A program made the position numbers and the translations under genes. Below are positions 10,528 through 21,247 of a DNA stretch of 64,000 nucleotides, piece after piece (the stretch's first letter is position 1; the number at the start of each line of letters is the position of its first letter). The notes beneath the pieces are model-generated. The model was given only the letters and a program-made list of their open reading frames with translations, did no database searches and was not told where the DNA came from. Origin of the DNA: Nautiliaceae bacterium (GTDB taxonomy: Bacteria > Campylobacterota > Campylobacteria > Campylobacterales > Nautiliaceae); the NCBI GenBank assembly GCA_027062285.1, contig JAMOTL010000090.1:16766-80765 (forward strand), written 5' to 3'.

Positions 10528-11829
10528 TTACCTTGTTTTTACAACTTCTTTTAAATAAGATTTCATTGCTTGATATAAATCTTTGATTTCAGCACCGTGT
10601 TTTTGATTTATAAATAATTCCCTTAATGGCATAAAAAGTTTTTTTCCTTTAAGTCCGGTGTTTTTCATAACTCTTTTTTTAAAGTCGTCATAATTATCTT
10701 CTAATTCGTTTTCCAAAATTTCCTTTTTTATAATTTCTCTTTCATTTTTATATTCATCATCTTTTGCTTTTTCAAATACGGCTTCGAATTTTTCTTTTAT
10801 CTCTTTTAAAGTAGCACTTTCATCCCTGAAAATTTTTAACAGTTCTTCATATTGAGGATGATAACCCAGATACTCAGCTAAATTGTCAATTTTTTTCATA
10901 TGCTCTTTATTGAGAAATTTAAGTTTTTCTATATCAAATTTTGCAGGCGCTCGAGAAACCTTTTTCAAATCAAAAAATTCAACCGCTTCATCAAGAGTAA
11001 AAACTTCTTTCTCAAAACTGTTTCCAAGTAAAATAAGATAATTAGCAATCGCTTCTGGCATAAATCCTTCTTCCAAAAGCCATTTCACAGAAGCGTGCTT
11101 TTCTCTTTTTGAAAGTTTTTTGCCTTCTTCATTTAAAATAATAGGCAGATGCGCGTATTTAATATCTTTATCGTATCCCAAAGATTTTCTGATATGTATC
11201 TGCTTTGGGGTGTTACTTAAATGGTCTTCTCCCCTAATTACCAAAGATATATCATAAAGCATATCATCAACGGCACACGCAAAATTATAAGTAGGTGTAT
11301 AATCGTTTCTTAGTATTACAAAACTATCCACATCAAAGGGAGAAAATTTAAACTCACCTTTTATTTCATCATTAAACTCAATATCACTTTCTGGTTTTTT
11401 TATTCTGATTACAAAAGGCTTTTTTTCTTTTATCAGTTTTTCTACTTCCTTTGAAGAGAGATTTTCGCACTTTCCGCTATATCTGTAAGGTCTTTTTTCT
11501 TTTTTTGCTTTTTCTCTTTCTTTATTAAGTTCTTCTTCATCGCAAAAACAGACAAAAGCTTTTCCCTTATCCAGCAATTGTTTAGCCATTTGCTGATGAA
11601 TATGAAAATTTCCGGATTGATATACAACCTGATCGTACTTTATCCCGAAAAGATCTAAAAGAGCTAATATTTCTTTATCTTTCCCTTCGATATTTCTTTC
11701 TTTATCAGTATCTTCTATTCGAATTAATAATTTATCATTTGTTTGTTTGGCGACTAAATAATTAAAAATCGCTACTCTTAAATTTCCTACATGCATATCT
11801 CCCGTAGGAGAAGGGGCGAATCTTAACAT
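10528..11829 (-). CDS. gltX: Glutamate--tRNA ligase
   Basis: LRFAPSPTGDMHVGNLR class-I signature; KLSKREKHASV KMSKS-like. Confidence 0.95.
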   Translation of the reverse strand: MLRFAPSPTGDMHVGNLRVAIFNYLVAKQTNDKLLIRIEDTDKERNIEGKDKEILALLDLFGIKYDQVVYQSGNFHIHQQMAKQLLDKGKAFVCFCDEEELNKEREKAKKEKRPYRYSGKCENLSSKEVEKLIKEKKPFVIRIKKPESDIEFNDEIKGEFKFSPFDVDSFVILRNDYTPTYNFACAVDDMLYDISLVIRGEDHLSNTPKQIHIRKSLGYDKDIKYAHLPIILNEEGKKLSKREKHASVKWLLEEGFMPEAIANYLILLGNSFEKEVFTLDEAVEFFDLKKVSRAPAKFDIEKLKFLNKEHMKKIDNLAEYLGYHPQYEELLKIFRDESATLKEIKEKFEAVFEKAKDDEYKNEREIIKKEILENELEDNYDDFKKRVMKNTGLKGKKLFMPLRELFINQKHGAEIKDLYQAMKSYLKEVVKTR

Positions 11830-11840
11830 AAAACTCCTTA

Positions 11841-13304
11841 TTAATGTTCTTGTAATATTTGTGAATTTTCTATTATTTTTGTCAAAGAATCTTCGTCATT
11901 AGAGATTTTTTCTACTAATTTATCCAATTCTTCAAATAAAAGTTTAGCATATTTTTCAACTTCTTTGAGTTTATCATAATACCAATCACTGTTTTCTTTA
12001 TTTACCCCTTCTTTTTTAACTCTTCGTAAGACTTCAGCTCCGATTTCATGTAATTTTTTATGATATTCCACCATTTTATTATAAAAATTATATTTCATTA
12101 AAATTTCTTTAATCGCAGGAATTTCCATCCATCTGCCAAGCAGACAGTTTTCATGAGTTATATATAACATATCGTCTTCAACATGTTCTCTTGTCACGGA
12201 AGAATATAAATTTGATTTATAGATAATATGTGCGATTTTAAAAGTAATAAATATCAGTTTTAATGTATTGGTATCAGAAATAGTGGTAACCTCTCTTAAA
12301 TCTTTTTGTAAAATATTTAATAAATTTTCAAATGTTTCAAGCGTTTTATACGATTTATTACTTATTTCCACTACTTTTTCGGTATTATCACTGACTGTCA
12401 TAAATTGTTGTTGAAGCGTTTGAATTGTAATGGCAATTTCATTAGTGGCTTTTTGGGTTTTTTCGGCAAGTTCTCTTACATTATCGGCCACCACGGCAAA
12501 TCCCCTACCGTGTTCCCCGGCCCTCGCCGCTTCAATCGCGGCATTAAGTGCCAAAAGATTAGTCTGATCGGCAATGTCTTTGATAAGCTCTACAATATCC
12601 GAAATCGAACTGATATGTCCGGCCATATGTTCAATTTCAGTGGAAGTATCGACAACTTTTTGAGAAAGCTCTTCAAAATCATTTTTCGTTTCAATCATTA
12701 TGTTATAAGTTTCACTTGCTTTATTCGAAGACTCTTTTACTTTTGTTGCTATATCTTTAAATGCTTCATCGATTCTGAATATAGATTCTCCGACTCTTTG
12801 TAAATTTGCCGGCACTCCACCGTCGATTTTAGTAAATCTTTTCCCAAGATTTGCTATAAGTTCAACTTTTTTTGATAATTTTAAAGAATCAATGGCTTTT
12901 TCAAATTCAAGTGCCACATTTCTAAATTCTCCATGAAGACCGCTTGGCATAATATACCTATAATCTTCTCCTCTGATAATCGCTTGTATGGAATTTTGAG
13001 ATTCCCTGAGTAAGTCTTCGATCTGGTCTAAAGATTCGTTAATATTCCAACCGATTTTTTCTTCTTTCGTTTTATCGTCATCAAGAATAATTCTATGATA
13101 AATTTCACCGTTATATAATTTTTCTACGACATCGTTAATCTTCTCAAGAGTATCCGTGTCATTTTTTTTCTCTTTTTTCAACCAAGGCATTATCGCAGTT
13201 ATTAAAAAAAGTCCTGCCAAAATATATTCGTTTTTATACACTGAAAACCCGATTCCTACTAAAGACAATAAACTAATTAAAATTTCCACAACTTTTTTTT
13301 TCAT
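11841..13304 (-). CDS. Methyl-accepting chemotaxis protein with tight N-terminal TM hairpin and C-terminal CZB domain
   Basis: [40 protein letters not shown] signalling hairpin; CZB-like [13 protein letters not shown]...YHKKLHEIG. Confidence 0.9.
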   Translation of the reverse strand: MKKKVVEILISLLSLVGIGFSVYKNEYILAGLFLITAIMPWLKKEKKNDTDTLEKINDVVEKLYNGEIYHRIILDDDKTKEEKIGWNINESLDQIEDLLRESQNSIQAIIRGEDYRYIMPSGLHGEFRNVALEFEKAIDSLKLSKKVELIANLGKRFTKIDGGVPANLQRVGESIFRIDEAFKDIATKVKESSNKASETYNIMIETKNDFEELSQKVVDTSTEIEHMAGHISSISDIVELIKDIADQTNLLALNAAIEAARAGEHGRGFAVVADNVRELAEKTQKATNEIAITIQTLQQQFMTVSDNTEKVVEISNKSYKTLETFENLLNILQKDLREVTTISDTNTLKLIFITFKIAHIIYKSNLYSSVTREHVEDDMLYITHENCLLGRWMEIPAIKEILMKYNFYNKMVEYHKKLHEIGAEVLRRVKKEGVNKENSDWYYDKLKEVEKYAKLLFEELDKLVEKISNDEDSLTKIIENSQILQEH

Positions 13305-13307
13305 CTT

Positions 13308-13895
13308 TTATCCTTCCTTCTGTAAGTCAAAAACTAATTTGTGATATTTTTCAACTACATCTTCATCAGTAGCATTTAACAATTTTTTTAAAAGCTCGTA
13401 ACTTGCAGCAATCCCACCTGTTTTTTCAGCTTCCAAAAGTTGTTTGTAAATATCGCTCATTACTTCTATACCTTTTCTGCTAGGTTTTTTTCTAAACGAC
13501 GTATAACTGACTATATTTCCGTTTAGATCCAAATCGGGCGTGATATAAGCAAACACCCAATAAAACCCGCCGTCCTTTCGTAAGTTTTTAACAAACCCGA
13601 AAAACTCTTTTTTGTTTTGAATTAAATCCCATAAAACTTTGAAAGCAATTTTCGGCATATCGGGATGTCTGATTATATTATGATTAGCACCCATCAGTTC
13701 AAATCTGCTCCATCCGGCCATTTCTACGAAAATTCTATTACAATAAATAATATAACCTTTTGTATCTGTTTTAGATACGATAAAATCATTTTCACTTAAA
13801 ATCTTTTCTTGATTTTTTAAAGTTTTAGGGGCATCCAATTTCGAAAGTCTTTTACCTGCTTTTAATTTCTCCTCCACTCTTTTTTCATTAATCAT
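13308..13895 (-). CDS. PAS domain protein (Aer/CetB-like sensor)
   Basis: GWSRFELMGANHNIIRHPDMPKIAFKVLWDLIQNKKEFFGFVKNLRKDGGFYWVFAYITP. Confidence 0.85.
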   Translation of the reverse strand: MINEKRVEEKLKAGKRLSKLDAPKTLKNQEKILSENDFIVSKTDTKGYIIYCNRIFVEMAGWSRFELMGANHNIIRHPDMPKIAFKVLWDLIQNKKEFFGFVKNLRKDGGFYWVFAYITPDLDLNGNIVSYTSFRKKPSRKGIEVMSDIYKQLLEAEKTGGIAASYELLKKLLNATDEDVVEKYHKLVFDLQKEG

Positions 13896-13904
13896 TGTCT
13901 TCCT

Positions 13905-14279
13905 TTAAAATGGTCTGAACATCGTAAGGGCAATCATTAGCATAAACGCACCATAACTACACCAGTATAAAATTTCGTAAACTTTTGATGAAAGGGTTTT
14001 GTTTTTAAATAAAACGTATAAAAGATATAAATTCTCAATCATTAATAAAATATCAAAACTAAGTTTTACATGAAGCCAAACACCTACTTTCGCAACTCCT
14101 GGATTTAACAGCATAAGCTTTGTACCTATTCCTAAAGCAACCAACATCATAAATACCGACAAAATACCGAAAAGATACCTATCAGTTAAATTATTTTGAA
14201 GAGATTTTATAAATTGAAGCAAAAATATCGCCCAGCTAAACACTACTAATAAATGCAATCCATACAGAAATAAATACAT
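13905..14279 (-). CDS. Four-TM membrane protein, SirB/CopD-like
   Basis: 124 aa, intramembrane His (GLHLLVVFSW; GVWLHVKLSFDILLMIENLYLLY). Confidence 0.55.
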   Translation of the reverse strand: MYLFLYGLHLLVVFSWAIFLLQFIKSLQNNLTDRYLFGILSVFMMLVALGIGTKLMLLNPGVAKVGVWLHVKLSFDILLMIENLYLLYVLFKNKTLSSKVYEILYWCSYGAFMLMIALTMFRPF

Positions 14280-14484
14280 CTTTCTCCTTTTTTTATTAAT
14301 TATAACGAATTTTAATTCATATGAATTTTACATCTGTAATAATATCGTCAAATAATTATAAAAATTAAACAAAAAATATATAAAATTTAATAAATTTTTA
14401 ATGAAGATTAATTTAAAAAGATCACATGTGGTTAATATAAAGCGTCGGAGGGTTTAATTTATTTAAAAAGAAAAAAAGAAGGGA

Positions 14485-17088
14485 TTATTTAGGGTCCCTT
14501 GCTACTTCTTGTCCGTTTACTTTTACGATTACATGATTTTCGTCTACGTCGAATTCTACTTTATCGCCTTCTTTTACTTTACCTTCTAAAATCAGCTCGG
14601 CTAGTTTATCTTCTACAACCTCAGCCAATGCTCTTTTTAACGGTCTAGCACCAAAGATTGGGTCGAATCCGACTTCAGCGATATAATCTTTCGCTCTTTC
14701 AGTAAGCTCAAGATCGATATCTCTTTCTTCAAGTCTTTGTTTAATTTTTCTAAGTAAGATATCAACAATCTGTTTAACTTGTTCTTTTCCAAGCGGATTA
14801 AATACTACCACTTCATCAAGTCTGTTTAAGAATTCCGGTTTCATTCTTCTTTTTAATTCAGCCCACACAGCTTCTTTTCTTGCTTGAGGATCTTTAATTT
14901 CTTGAATAATATCACTTGCGATGTTACTTGTTAAGATAATAATTGTGTTTTTGAAATCAACTGTTACACCCTTATTATCTGTAAGTCTACCATCATCAAG
15001 CACTTGTAATAGAATGTTGAATACATCTGGATGCGCTTTTTCAATTTCGTCGAATAGAATTACGCTATAAGGTTTTCTTCTTACAGCTTCTGTTAATTGT
15101 CCGCCTTCTTCATATCCAACATATCCAGGCGCAGCACCGATAAGTTTAGATACAGATATTTTGTCCATATATTCAGACATATCAAATCTAATTAGCGCTT
15201 TTTCATCATCAAATAAGAATCTTGCCAATGTTTTAGCTGTTTCAGTTTTACCAACTCCTGTCGGTCCTAAGAACATAAAGCTACCAATCGGTCTGTTTGG
15301 ATCACCAAGTCCAGCTTTATTTCTTTTAATCGCTCTGGCAACCGCTCTAATAGCTTCATCTTGTCCGACAACGTTTTTCTTAAGTTCATCTTCAATATGT
15401 AATATTTTTTCAAGTTCGCTTTTAAGCATTTTGCTAACCGGGATTCCTGTCCATTTACTTACTACGTTAGCAACAGCCTCTTCATCAACAGCACTCTTTA
15501 ACAGAGTACCTTCTTTTTGCATTTCTTCCCATTTTTTCTCAAGCTCTTCAAGTTTTTTCTTAAGTTCAACAATTTTTCCATACTCAATTTCAGCCGCTTT
15601 ATGGAAGTCACCTTCTCTTTTTGCGATTTCAGCTTCGTTTTTAAGTTTTTCAATTTGTTCTTTAATTTCAGCAATAGATTTAAGAACTCTTTTTTCTTCT
15701 TCGTATTTAGCTTCAAGCTGTCTTTTTTTCTCTTCTAAATCAGCTAATTGTTTTTCGATTTCTTCCAATCTTTTTTTGGCTTTTTCAGTTTTGGCACCTT
15801 CCATTTCGATAGCTTGTTTTTCCACCATAAGCTGTTCTATTTCTCTTTTGATTTTAGCAAGCTCAAACGGTTCGCTTTCAATTTGCATTCTAATTTCAGC
15901 CGCCGCTTCGTCAATTGCGTCGATAGCTTTGTCCGGTAAATATCTATCAGTAATGTATCTGTCAGTCAATTTTGCCGCAGCTACTAACGCTTCATCAAGA
16001 ATTTTTACTTTATGGTGCGCTTCTAGTCTGTCTTTTAGACCTCTTAGAATTCTGATCGCTTCATTTACGCTTGGTTCGTTTACCATTACAGGTTGGAATC
16101 TTCTTTGAAGCGCCGCGTCTTTTTCAAAATATTTTCTATATTCTTTTAATGTTGTCGCACCGATTGTTCTAAGCTCTCCTCTAGCAAGTGCCGGTTTTAA
16201 AATGTTAGCTGCGTCCATGCTACCTTCGCTTGCACCCGCACCAACGATTGTATGAATTTCGTCGATAAATAAAATAATATTCGGATTTGCTTTTACTTCA
16301 TCAATTACAGCTTTTAATCTATCTTCGAATTCACCTCTATATTTAGCACCTGCTACAAGTGCTGTCATATCAAGTGCGATAATTCTTTTATTTTGTAAGC
16401 TTGTAGGCACTTCTTTTTTAACGATTCTCTGAGCCAAACCTTCTACAAGTGCTGTTTTACCAACCCCAGGTTCACCAAGTAAAATCGGGTTATTTTTAGT
16501 TTTTCTAATAAGAATTTGAGTCATTCTGTTAATCTCTTCATCTCTTCCGATAACAGGATCAAGCTCACCACGTCTCGCTTTTTCAGTCAAATCTATTCCG
16601 TATTTATTTAGTGCGTCAAGATTTTCATCAGCACTTTTGCTTTCGATTTTTTTATCTCCTCTTATAGCTTCAAGAGTTTTTTTAAGTTCCATTAAATCTA
16701 CATATTTTCCAAGAATATCTTTGAATCTGTCAAGATTCGCTATAAGCCAAGTATCAACGGCAATATATTTATCACCAAGTTTTGTGGCAAGCGCTTCTGC
16801 TTTTTGCAAGCTGTCGATTAATTCTCTTCCTATTCTTATAGATTCTTTAGTAATGTTATCAACTTTTGGAAGTCTATCTACCGCAGACTTAACTTCAAGC
16901 TCAATTGCTACCTTATCTACACCCATTTTATTTAGGGCTTGATTCAATACGGTATTTGTATTTGTTAATAATCCCCATAATACATGTAACGGATGTACTT
17001 CAGGATTTTTATTATGTAAAGCTAAGCTAAGCCCGCTTTCAATCGCTTCCATCATCTGATTGGTTAATTTTTCGAATAATTTTTCCAT
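14485..17088 (-). CDS. clpB: ATP-dependent chaperone ClpB
   Basis: Two AAA+ modules ([37 protein letters not shown]); start re-assigned to ATGGAAAAATTA with AAGGAGGAG RBS, inside the longer ORF ending at 17139. Confidence 0.95.
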   Translation of the reverse strand: MEKLFEKLTNQMMEAIESGLSLALHNKNPEVHPLHVLWGLLTNTNTVLNQALNKMGVDKVAIELEVKSAVDRLPKVDNITKESIRIGRELIDSLQKAEALATKLGDKYIAVDTWLIANLDRFKDILGKYVDLMELKKTLEAIRGDKKIESKSADENLDALNKYGIDLTEKARRGELDPVIGRDEEINRMTQILIRKTKNNPILLGEPGVGKTALVEGLAQRIVKKEVPTSLQNKRIIALDMTALVAGAKYRGEFEDRLKAVIDEVKANPNIILFIDEIHTIVGAGASEGSMDAANILKPALARGELRTIGATTLKEYRKYFEKDAALQRRFQPVMVNEPSVNEAIRILRGLKDRLEAHHKVKILDEALVAAAKLTDRYITDRYLPDKAIDAIDEAAAEIRMQIESEPFELAKIKREIEQLMVEKQAIEMEGAKTEKAKKRLEEIEKQLADLEEKKRQLEAKYEEEKRVLKSIAEIKEQIEKLKNEAEIAKREGDFHKAAEIEYGKIVELKKKLEELEKKWEEMQKEGTLLKSAVDEEAVANVVSKWTGIPVSKMLKSELEKILHIEDELKKNVVGQDEAIRAVARAIKRNKAGLGDPNRPIGSFMFLGPTGVGKTETAKTLARFLFDDEKALIRFDMSEYMDKISVSKLIGAAPGYVGYEEGGQLTEAVRRKPYSVILFDEIEKAHPDVFNILLQVLDDGRLTDNKGVTVDFKNTIIILTSNIASDIIQEIKDPQARKEAVWAELKRRMKPEFLNRLDEVVVFNPLGKEQVKQIVDILLRKIKQRLEERDIDLELTERAKDYIAEVGFDPIFGARPLKRALAEVVEDKLAELILEGKVKEGDKVEFDVDENHVIVKVNGQEVARDPK

Positions 17089-17119
17089 ATTCTCCTCCTT
17101 AAAAGTTTTAGTTAATGTA

Positions 17120-17149
17120 ATTATATCAGGTTTAGTCATTTTATGTCAA
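17120..17149 (-). promoter_or_regulatory. clpB promoter, TTGACA-18-TATAAT
   Basis: Minus strand CTTGACATAAAATGACTAAACCTGATATAAT. Confidence 0.75.
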
Positions 17150-17269
17150 GGTTTTTAAATTAATATTTTCATTTTATATTAAAGTTATATTAATATATAA
17201 GCACTTTAAGCTTTTTCTTGATTTTTTATATAAATTAAAATAGAATTTCAAAAACTCTCAAGGAGCATT

Positions 17270-18529
17270 ATGAGAAAATTATTCATAGCTTTCATATTAC
17301 TTTTTTCAATAACTTACGCTAAGGAATCACAACAAACAAGACTTCAAGCATATGAAAAATTCGTAAAAGTCGTAAATATGATTGAAGCTTATTATGTTGA
17401 TGATATAAACACTACTACAATAATAAATAAAGCACTAAAAGGACTGCTGCCTAATCTTGACGCTCACTCAAGCTATCTTGATAAAAAAGCTTATAAAGAA
17501 CTTAAAATTCAAACAAACGGAGAATTCGGTGGTCTGGGGATTGTAGTAGGTATGAAAAACGGAGTTTTAACCGTTATATCTCCGATAGACGACACCCCTG
17601 CTTACAAAGCCGGACTAAAAGCCGGGGATATTATCCTAAAAATAAACGATAAAGCCACAATCGATATGACTCTTGATGAAGCCGTTAATTTAATGAGAGG
17701 AAAGCCCGGAACGAAAATCACGCTGACTATCGTTAGAAAAGGTCAAAAACCTTTTAAAGTAATTATTACAAGAGCAATTATAAAAGTTAAATCTGTAAAA
17801 GCAAAAGATTTGGAAAACTACCCGGAAATTAAATACATAAGAATAAGTAATTTTGACAAAAACGTAGTTTCTTCTCTTAAAAAAATCGTACAAGAAGCTA
17901 AAAAAGAAGGAAAAAAAGGCATTATAATCGATCTCAGAAACAATCCCGGAGGTCTTCTAAACCAAGCGGTCGGTACACTTGATTTATTTATTGACAATGG
18001 TGTTTTAGTTTCACAAAAAGGAAGAGTAAAAAGCGAAAACGAAACTTATTACGCCCACAGTGCAGGCACTTATAAAAATATTCCTATTGTAGTATTGGTA
18101 AATAACGGAAGTGCTAGTGCCAGTGAAATCGTAGCAGGCGGTTTTCAGGACCATAAACGTGCCGTAATCGTAGGTGAAACTACATTCGGTAAAGGAAGTG
18201 TTCAGGCAATATTACCTGTAAATAAAGAAGAAGCAATAAGACTCACAGTTGCAAGATATTATCTTCCAAGCGGTAGAACCATCCAAGCAAAAGGTGTTAC
18301 ACCTGATATTATCGTACATCCTGCCGAAGTAAAAGAGATAAATGATACGACCGCTACAATAAAAGAAGCCAATTTAAAAGCTCATTTAAAAGCGGAACTT
18401 GAAAAAATCGACGGTAAAAAAACAAAAAAAGAAGATAAAAACATTCAAAAAATTAACGGAGATTTACAGCTCTTAACAGGAGCGAATATTCTAAAAGCCC
18501 TGATTATCGCAAATCAACATTCGAAATAA
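17270..18529 (+). CDS. ctpA: S41 carboxyl-terminal processing peptidase
   Basis: PDZ domain; NGSASASEIVAGGFQDHKRAVIVGETTFGKGSVQ catalytic Ser/Lys. Confidence 0.92.
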   Translation: MRKLFIAFILLFSITYAKESQQTRLQAYEKFVKVVNMIEAYYVDDINTTTIINKALKGLLPNLDAHSSYLDKKAYKELKIQTNGEFGGLGIVVGMKNGVLTVISPIDDTPAYKAGLKAGDIILKINDKATIDMTLDEAVNLMRGKPGTKITLTIVRKGQKPFKVIITRAIIKVKSVKAKDLENYPEIKYIRISNFDKNVVSSLKKIVQEAKKEGKKGIIIDLRNNPGGLLNQAVGTLDLFIDNGVLVSQKGRVKSENETYYAHSAGTYKNIPIVVLVNNGSASASEIVAGGFQDHKRAVIVGETTFGKGSVQAILPVNKEEAIRLTVARYYLPSGRTIQAKGVTPDIIVHPAEVKEINDTTATIKEANLKAHLKAELEKIDGKKTKKEDKNIQKINGDLQLLTGANILKALIIANQHSK

Positions 18530-18538
18530 AGGAGAGTT

Positions 18539-19246
18539 ATGGAACTGTTATATGAAGGAAAAGCCAAAAGAATTTATAAAACTGAAAAGCCTGATGAAGT
18601 AATATGTGAATATAAAGACTCATTGACAGCTTTTAACGGAGAAAAAGCATCGCAAGAGAGTGGAAAAGGCGCGCTAAACTGTGCTATTACGACTCTTATT
18701 TTTGAAGCACTTGAAAAAGAAGGAATTCCTACTCATTTAATAAAACAAATAGACGATACTAAACAACTGGTAAAGAAAGTTGAAATAATTCCGATAGAAG
18801 TAGTAGTAAGAAATATAGTAGCAGGCAGTCTTGCGAAAAGACTCGGACTTAAAGAAGGTGAAAAATTGCCTTTCCCTATCGTAGAATTTTATTACAAAAA
18901 CGACGACTTAAACGACCCACTAATTAATGATGACCATGCTATGATTTTAAATCTTGTGGATGACAGAAAAGAACTTGACTTATTAAGAGAATACGGTAGA
19001 AAAGTAAATGAATTTTTAATCAAATTTTTTGACAAAGTAGGATTAATTTTAGTAGACTTTAAAATTGAATTCGGAAAAGACAAAGAAGGCAATATAATTT
19101 TAGCCGATGAAATCACACCTGATTCTTGTAGATTATGGGACAAAGAAACAGGTAAAAAACTTGATAAAGATTTATTTAGATTTAATCTTGGAAATATTAA
19201 AGAAGCATACAGTGAAGTATTAAACAGATTAAAGGAAGCAAAATGA
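18539..19246 (+). CDS. purC: Phosphoribosylaminoimidazole-succinocarboxamide synthase
   Basis: LLYEGKAKRIYKTEKPDEV; ADEITPDSCRLWD. Confidence 0.97.
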   Translation: MELLYEGKAKRIYKTEKPDEVICEYKDSLTAFNGEKASQESGKGALNCAITTLIFEALEKEGIPTHLIKQIDDTKQLVKKVEIIPIEVVVRNIVAGSLAKRLGLKEGEKLPFPIVEFYYKNDDLNDPLINDDHAMILNLVDDRKELDLLREYGRKVNEFLIKFFDKVGLILVDFKIEFGKDKEGNIILADEITPDSCRLWDKETGKKLDKDLFRFNLGNIKEAYSEVLNRLKEAK

Positions 19247-19485
19247 AAGTAGCAGTAAACGTACATTTAAAAAAAGGGGTTTTAGATCCTCAAGGTAAAG
19301 CAGTCTTACACGCACTTGAAACTCTTGGATTTAAAAACGTAAAAGAAGTTAGAGTAGGAAAACAGATTATCATCGACATTGATACACAAGACAGAGAAAA
19401 AGCGATAAAAGAAGCTGAAGAAATGGCAAAAGAACTTCTAGCTAATCCTGTAATCGAAAACTACGAAATAGAGGTTAAGGAATGA
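19243..19485 (+). CDS. purS: Phosphoribosylformylglycinamidine synthase subunit PurS
   Basis: 80 aa between purC and purQ; LDPQGKAVLHALETLGF. Confidence 0.95.
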   Translation: MKVAVNVHLKKGVLDPQGKAVLHALETLGFKNVKEVRVGKQIIIDIDTQDREKAIKEAEEMAKELLANPVIENYEIEVKE

Positions 19486-20150
19486 AAGTAGGAGTAGTGG
19501 TATTCCCGGGGACAAACTGCGACAGAGATACAAAATGGGCTTTTGAAAAGCTAGGCGCGGATGTTGATTTTATCTGGCATAGTGAAAAAGAACTTAAAAA
19601 CTATGATTTAGTTGTTCTTCCTGGTGGTTTTAGCTATGGGGATTATTTAAGAAGCGGTGCTATTGCCAGATTTTCACCTATTATGAACGCTGTTAGCGAA
19701 TATGCTAAAAAAGGCGGATATGTTTTAGGTATCTGTAACGGATTTCAAATTTTATTAGAATCTCACCTGCTTCCGGGCGGAATGACTAGAAATGAAAATT
19801 TACATTTTATTTCTAAATTCCATCATTTAAAAGTAGTTGATAACAATAATAAATTCTTACAAAACTTAAACGTAGGAGACATCATAAATATCCCTATAGC
19901 ACATGCCGAAGGAAACTATAAAGTCGATGAAAACACTTTAAAAAGAATGTATGATAACGGGCAAGTAATCTTAAAATATTGTGACGCTAAAGGAAACGAA
20001 CTGAACCCTAACGGCAGCGTAGATGCGATTGCCGGAATTTGTAACGAGACAAAAAACGTTTTTGGTCTTATGCCACACCCTGAAAGAGCTATGGAAAGTA
20101 TATTAGGCGGTGAAGACGGAGTAAAAATGTTAGAGGGATTTTTTAAATGA
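19482..20150 (+). CDS. purQ: Phosphoribosylformylglycinamidine synthase subunit PurQ
   Basis: VGVVVFPGTNCDRDTKWAFEKLGA; GICNGFQIL nucleophile; MPHPERAME. Confidence 0.97.
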   Translation: MKVGVVVFPGTNCDRDTKWAFEKLGADVDFIWHSEKELKNYDLVVLPGGFSYGDYLRSGAIARFSPIMNAVSEYAKKGGYVLGICNGFQILLESHLLPGGMTRNENLHFISKFHHLKVVDNNNKFLQNLNVGDIINIPIAHAEGNYKVDENTLKRMYDNGQVILKYCDAKGNELNPNGSVDAIAGICNETKNVFGLMPHPERAMESILGGEDGVKMLEGFFK

Positions 20151-21247
20151 AAAAATTTATAATTATTCTCTTTTCTTTTTCTCTTCTTTTAGCATATAAA
20201 GTAGAAACAAAAAAATGGACTACAAAAGACACTTTTTACGGATTTTTAAAGAAAAATTCATTACCCGTTTCAATTTATTACAATCTTCCCTCTCAAATAA
20301 AAAGAAAAGTAAAAAGAATTCCTGTAGGTGAAACAATATTCTTACTAAAAAACAATAATATTTTAAAACAGGCTTTAATTCCTATAGATTCTAAAAATCA
20401 AATTCAAATAATCAACGAAAACGGAAAATATATTACAAAAATAGTTCCTATAATGTATGACACCAGAAAAAGATATACTGAAATAAATATTAACAATAAC
20501 TTAAATTACGATATTTATAACTCCACCCATTCAAGAACTCTCACTTCCAAATTAATTGATATTTTTAATGACAAAGTTAATTTCAGAGCAATTCCGAAAA
20601 ATACGAAAATAAAAATTTTATATGAAGAAAAATTAAGATACGGAAAAATAAAAGATATAAAAATAATATATGCTTCCATAAAAAGCAAATATTATACTTA
20701 TAACGCTTTTTTAAATCCTTATGACGGAAGATATTATGATGAAAAAGCCAGAAGTTTAAAAGGGATGTTCTTACCGGCTCCTTTAAAATACAAAAGAATT
20801 TCTTCGAAATTCGGTATGAGATACCATCCTATCTTACATAAATGGCGAATGCATGATGGAATCGATTATGTAAACAGAATAGGAACACCGATTCACAGTG
20901 TAGCTGACGGTAAAATTATTTATAAAGGCTGGATAAAAGGATATGGAAAAACAGTAAAAATTAAACATAAAAACGGCTATATAACAATATACGCACATCT
21001 TAAAAGCTGGCCAAGAGGAATATATAACGGAAAATGGGTCAAACAAGGTCAAATAATAGGATATCTTGGAAATACAGGATTATCTACCGGGCCTCATTTA
21101 CATTTCGGTGTTATGAAAAACGGGAGATGGATAAACCCGGTTAAAATAAAAAATTCTGCAAAAATTACTCTTTGGGGCAAAAAAAGAAAACAATTTTTAT
21201 CATATATCAATTCTCTTCAAAAAGAATATAATATAGCTTTAAAATGA
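20147..21247 (+). CDS. M23 family metallopeptidase
   Basis: FGMRYHPILHKWRMHDGIDY; HLKSWPRG; TGLSTGPHLHFGV. Confidence 0.93.
   Translation: MKKFIIILFSFSLLLAYKVETKKWTTKDTFYGFLKKNSLPVSIYYNLPSQIKRKVKRIPVGETIFLLKNNNILKQALIPIDSKNQIQIINENGKYITKIVPIMYDTRKRYTEININNNLNYDIYNSTHSRTLTSKLIDIFNDKVNFRAIPKNTKIKILYEEKLRYGKIKDIKIIYASIKSKYYTYNAFLNPYDGRYYDEKARSLKGMFLPAPLKYKRISSKFGMRYHPILHKWRMHDGIDYVNRIGTPIHSVADGKIIYKGWIKGYGKTVKIKHKNGYITIYAHLKSWPRGIYNGKWVKQGQIIGYLGNTGLSTGPHLHFGVMKNGRWINPVKIKNSAKITLWGKKRKQFLSYINSLQKEYNIALK

Noticed and set aside
14280-14484. AT-rich 200-bp gap as a small RNA or riboswitch
   Set aside because: No stable hairpin, promoter/terminator pair or known motif that I could support by eye.
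15161-16108. 315-aa plus-strand ORF
   Set aside because: Antisense to clpB; Ser/Leu-rich mirror translation of a charged coiled-coil region.
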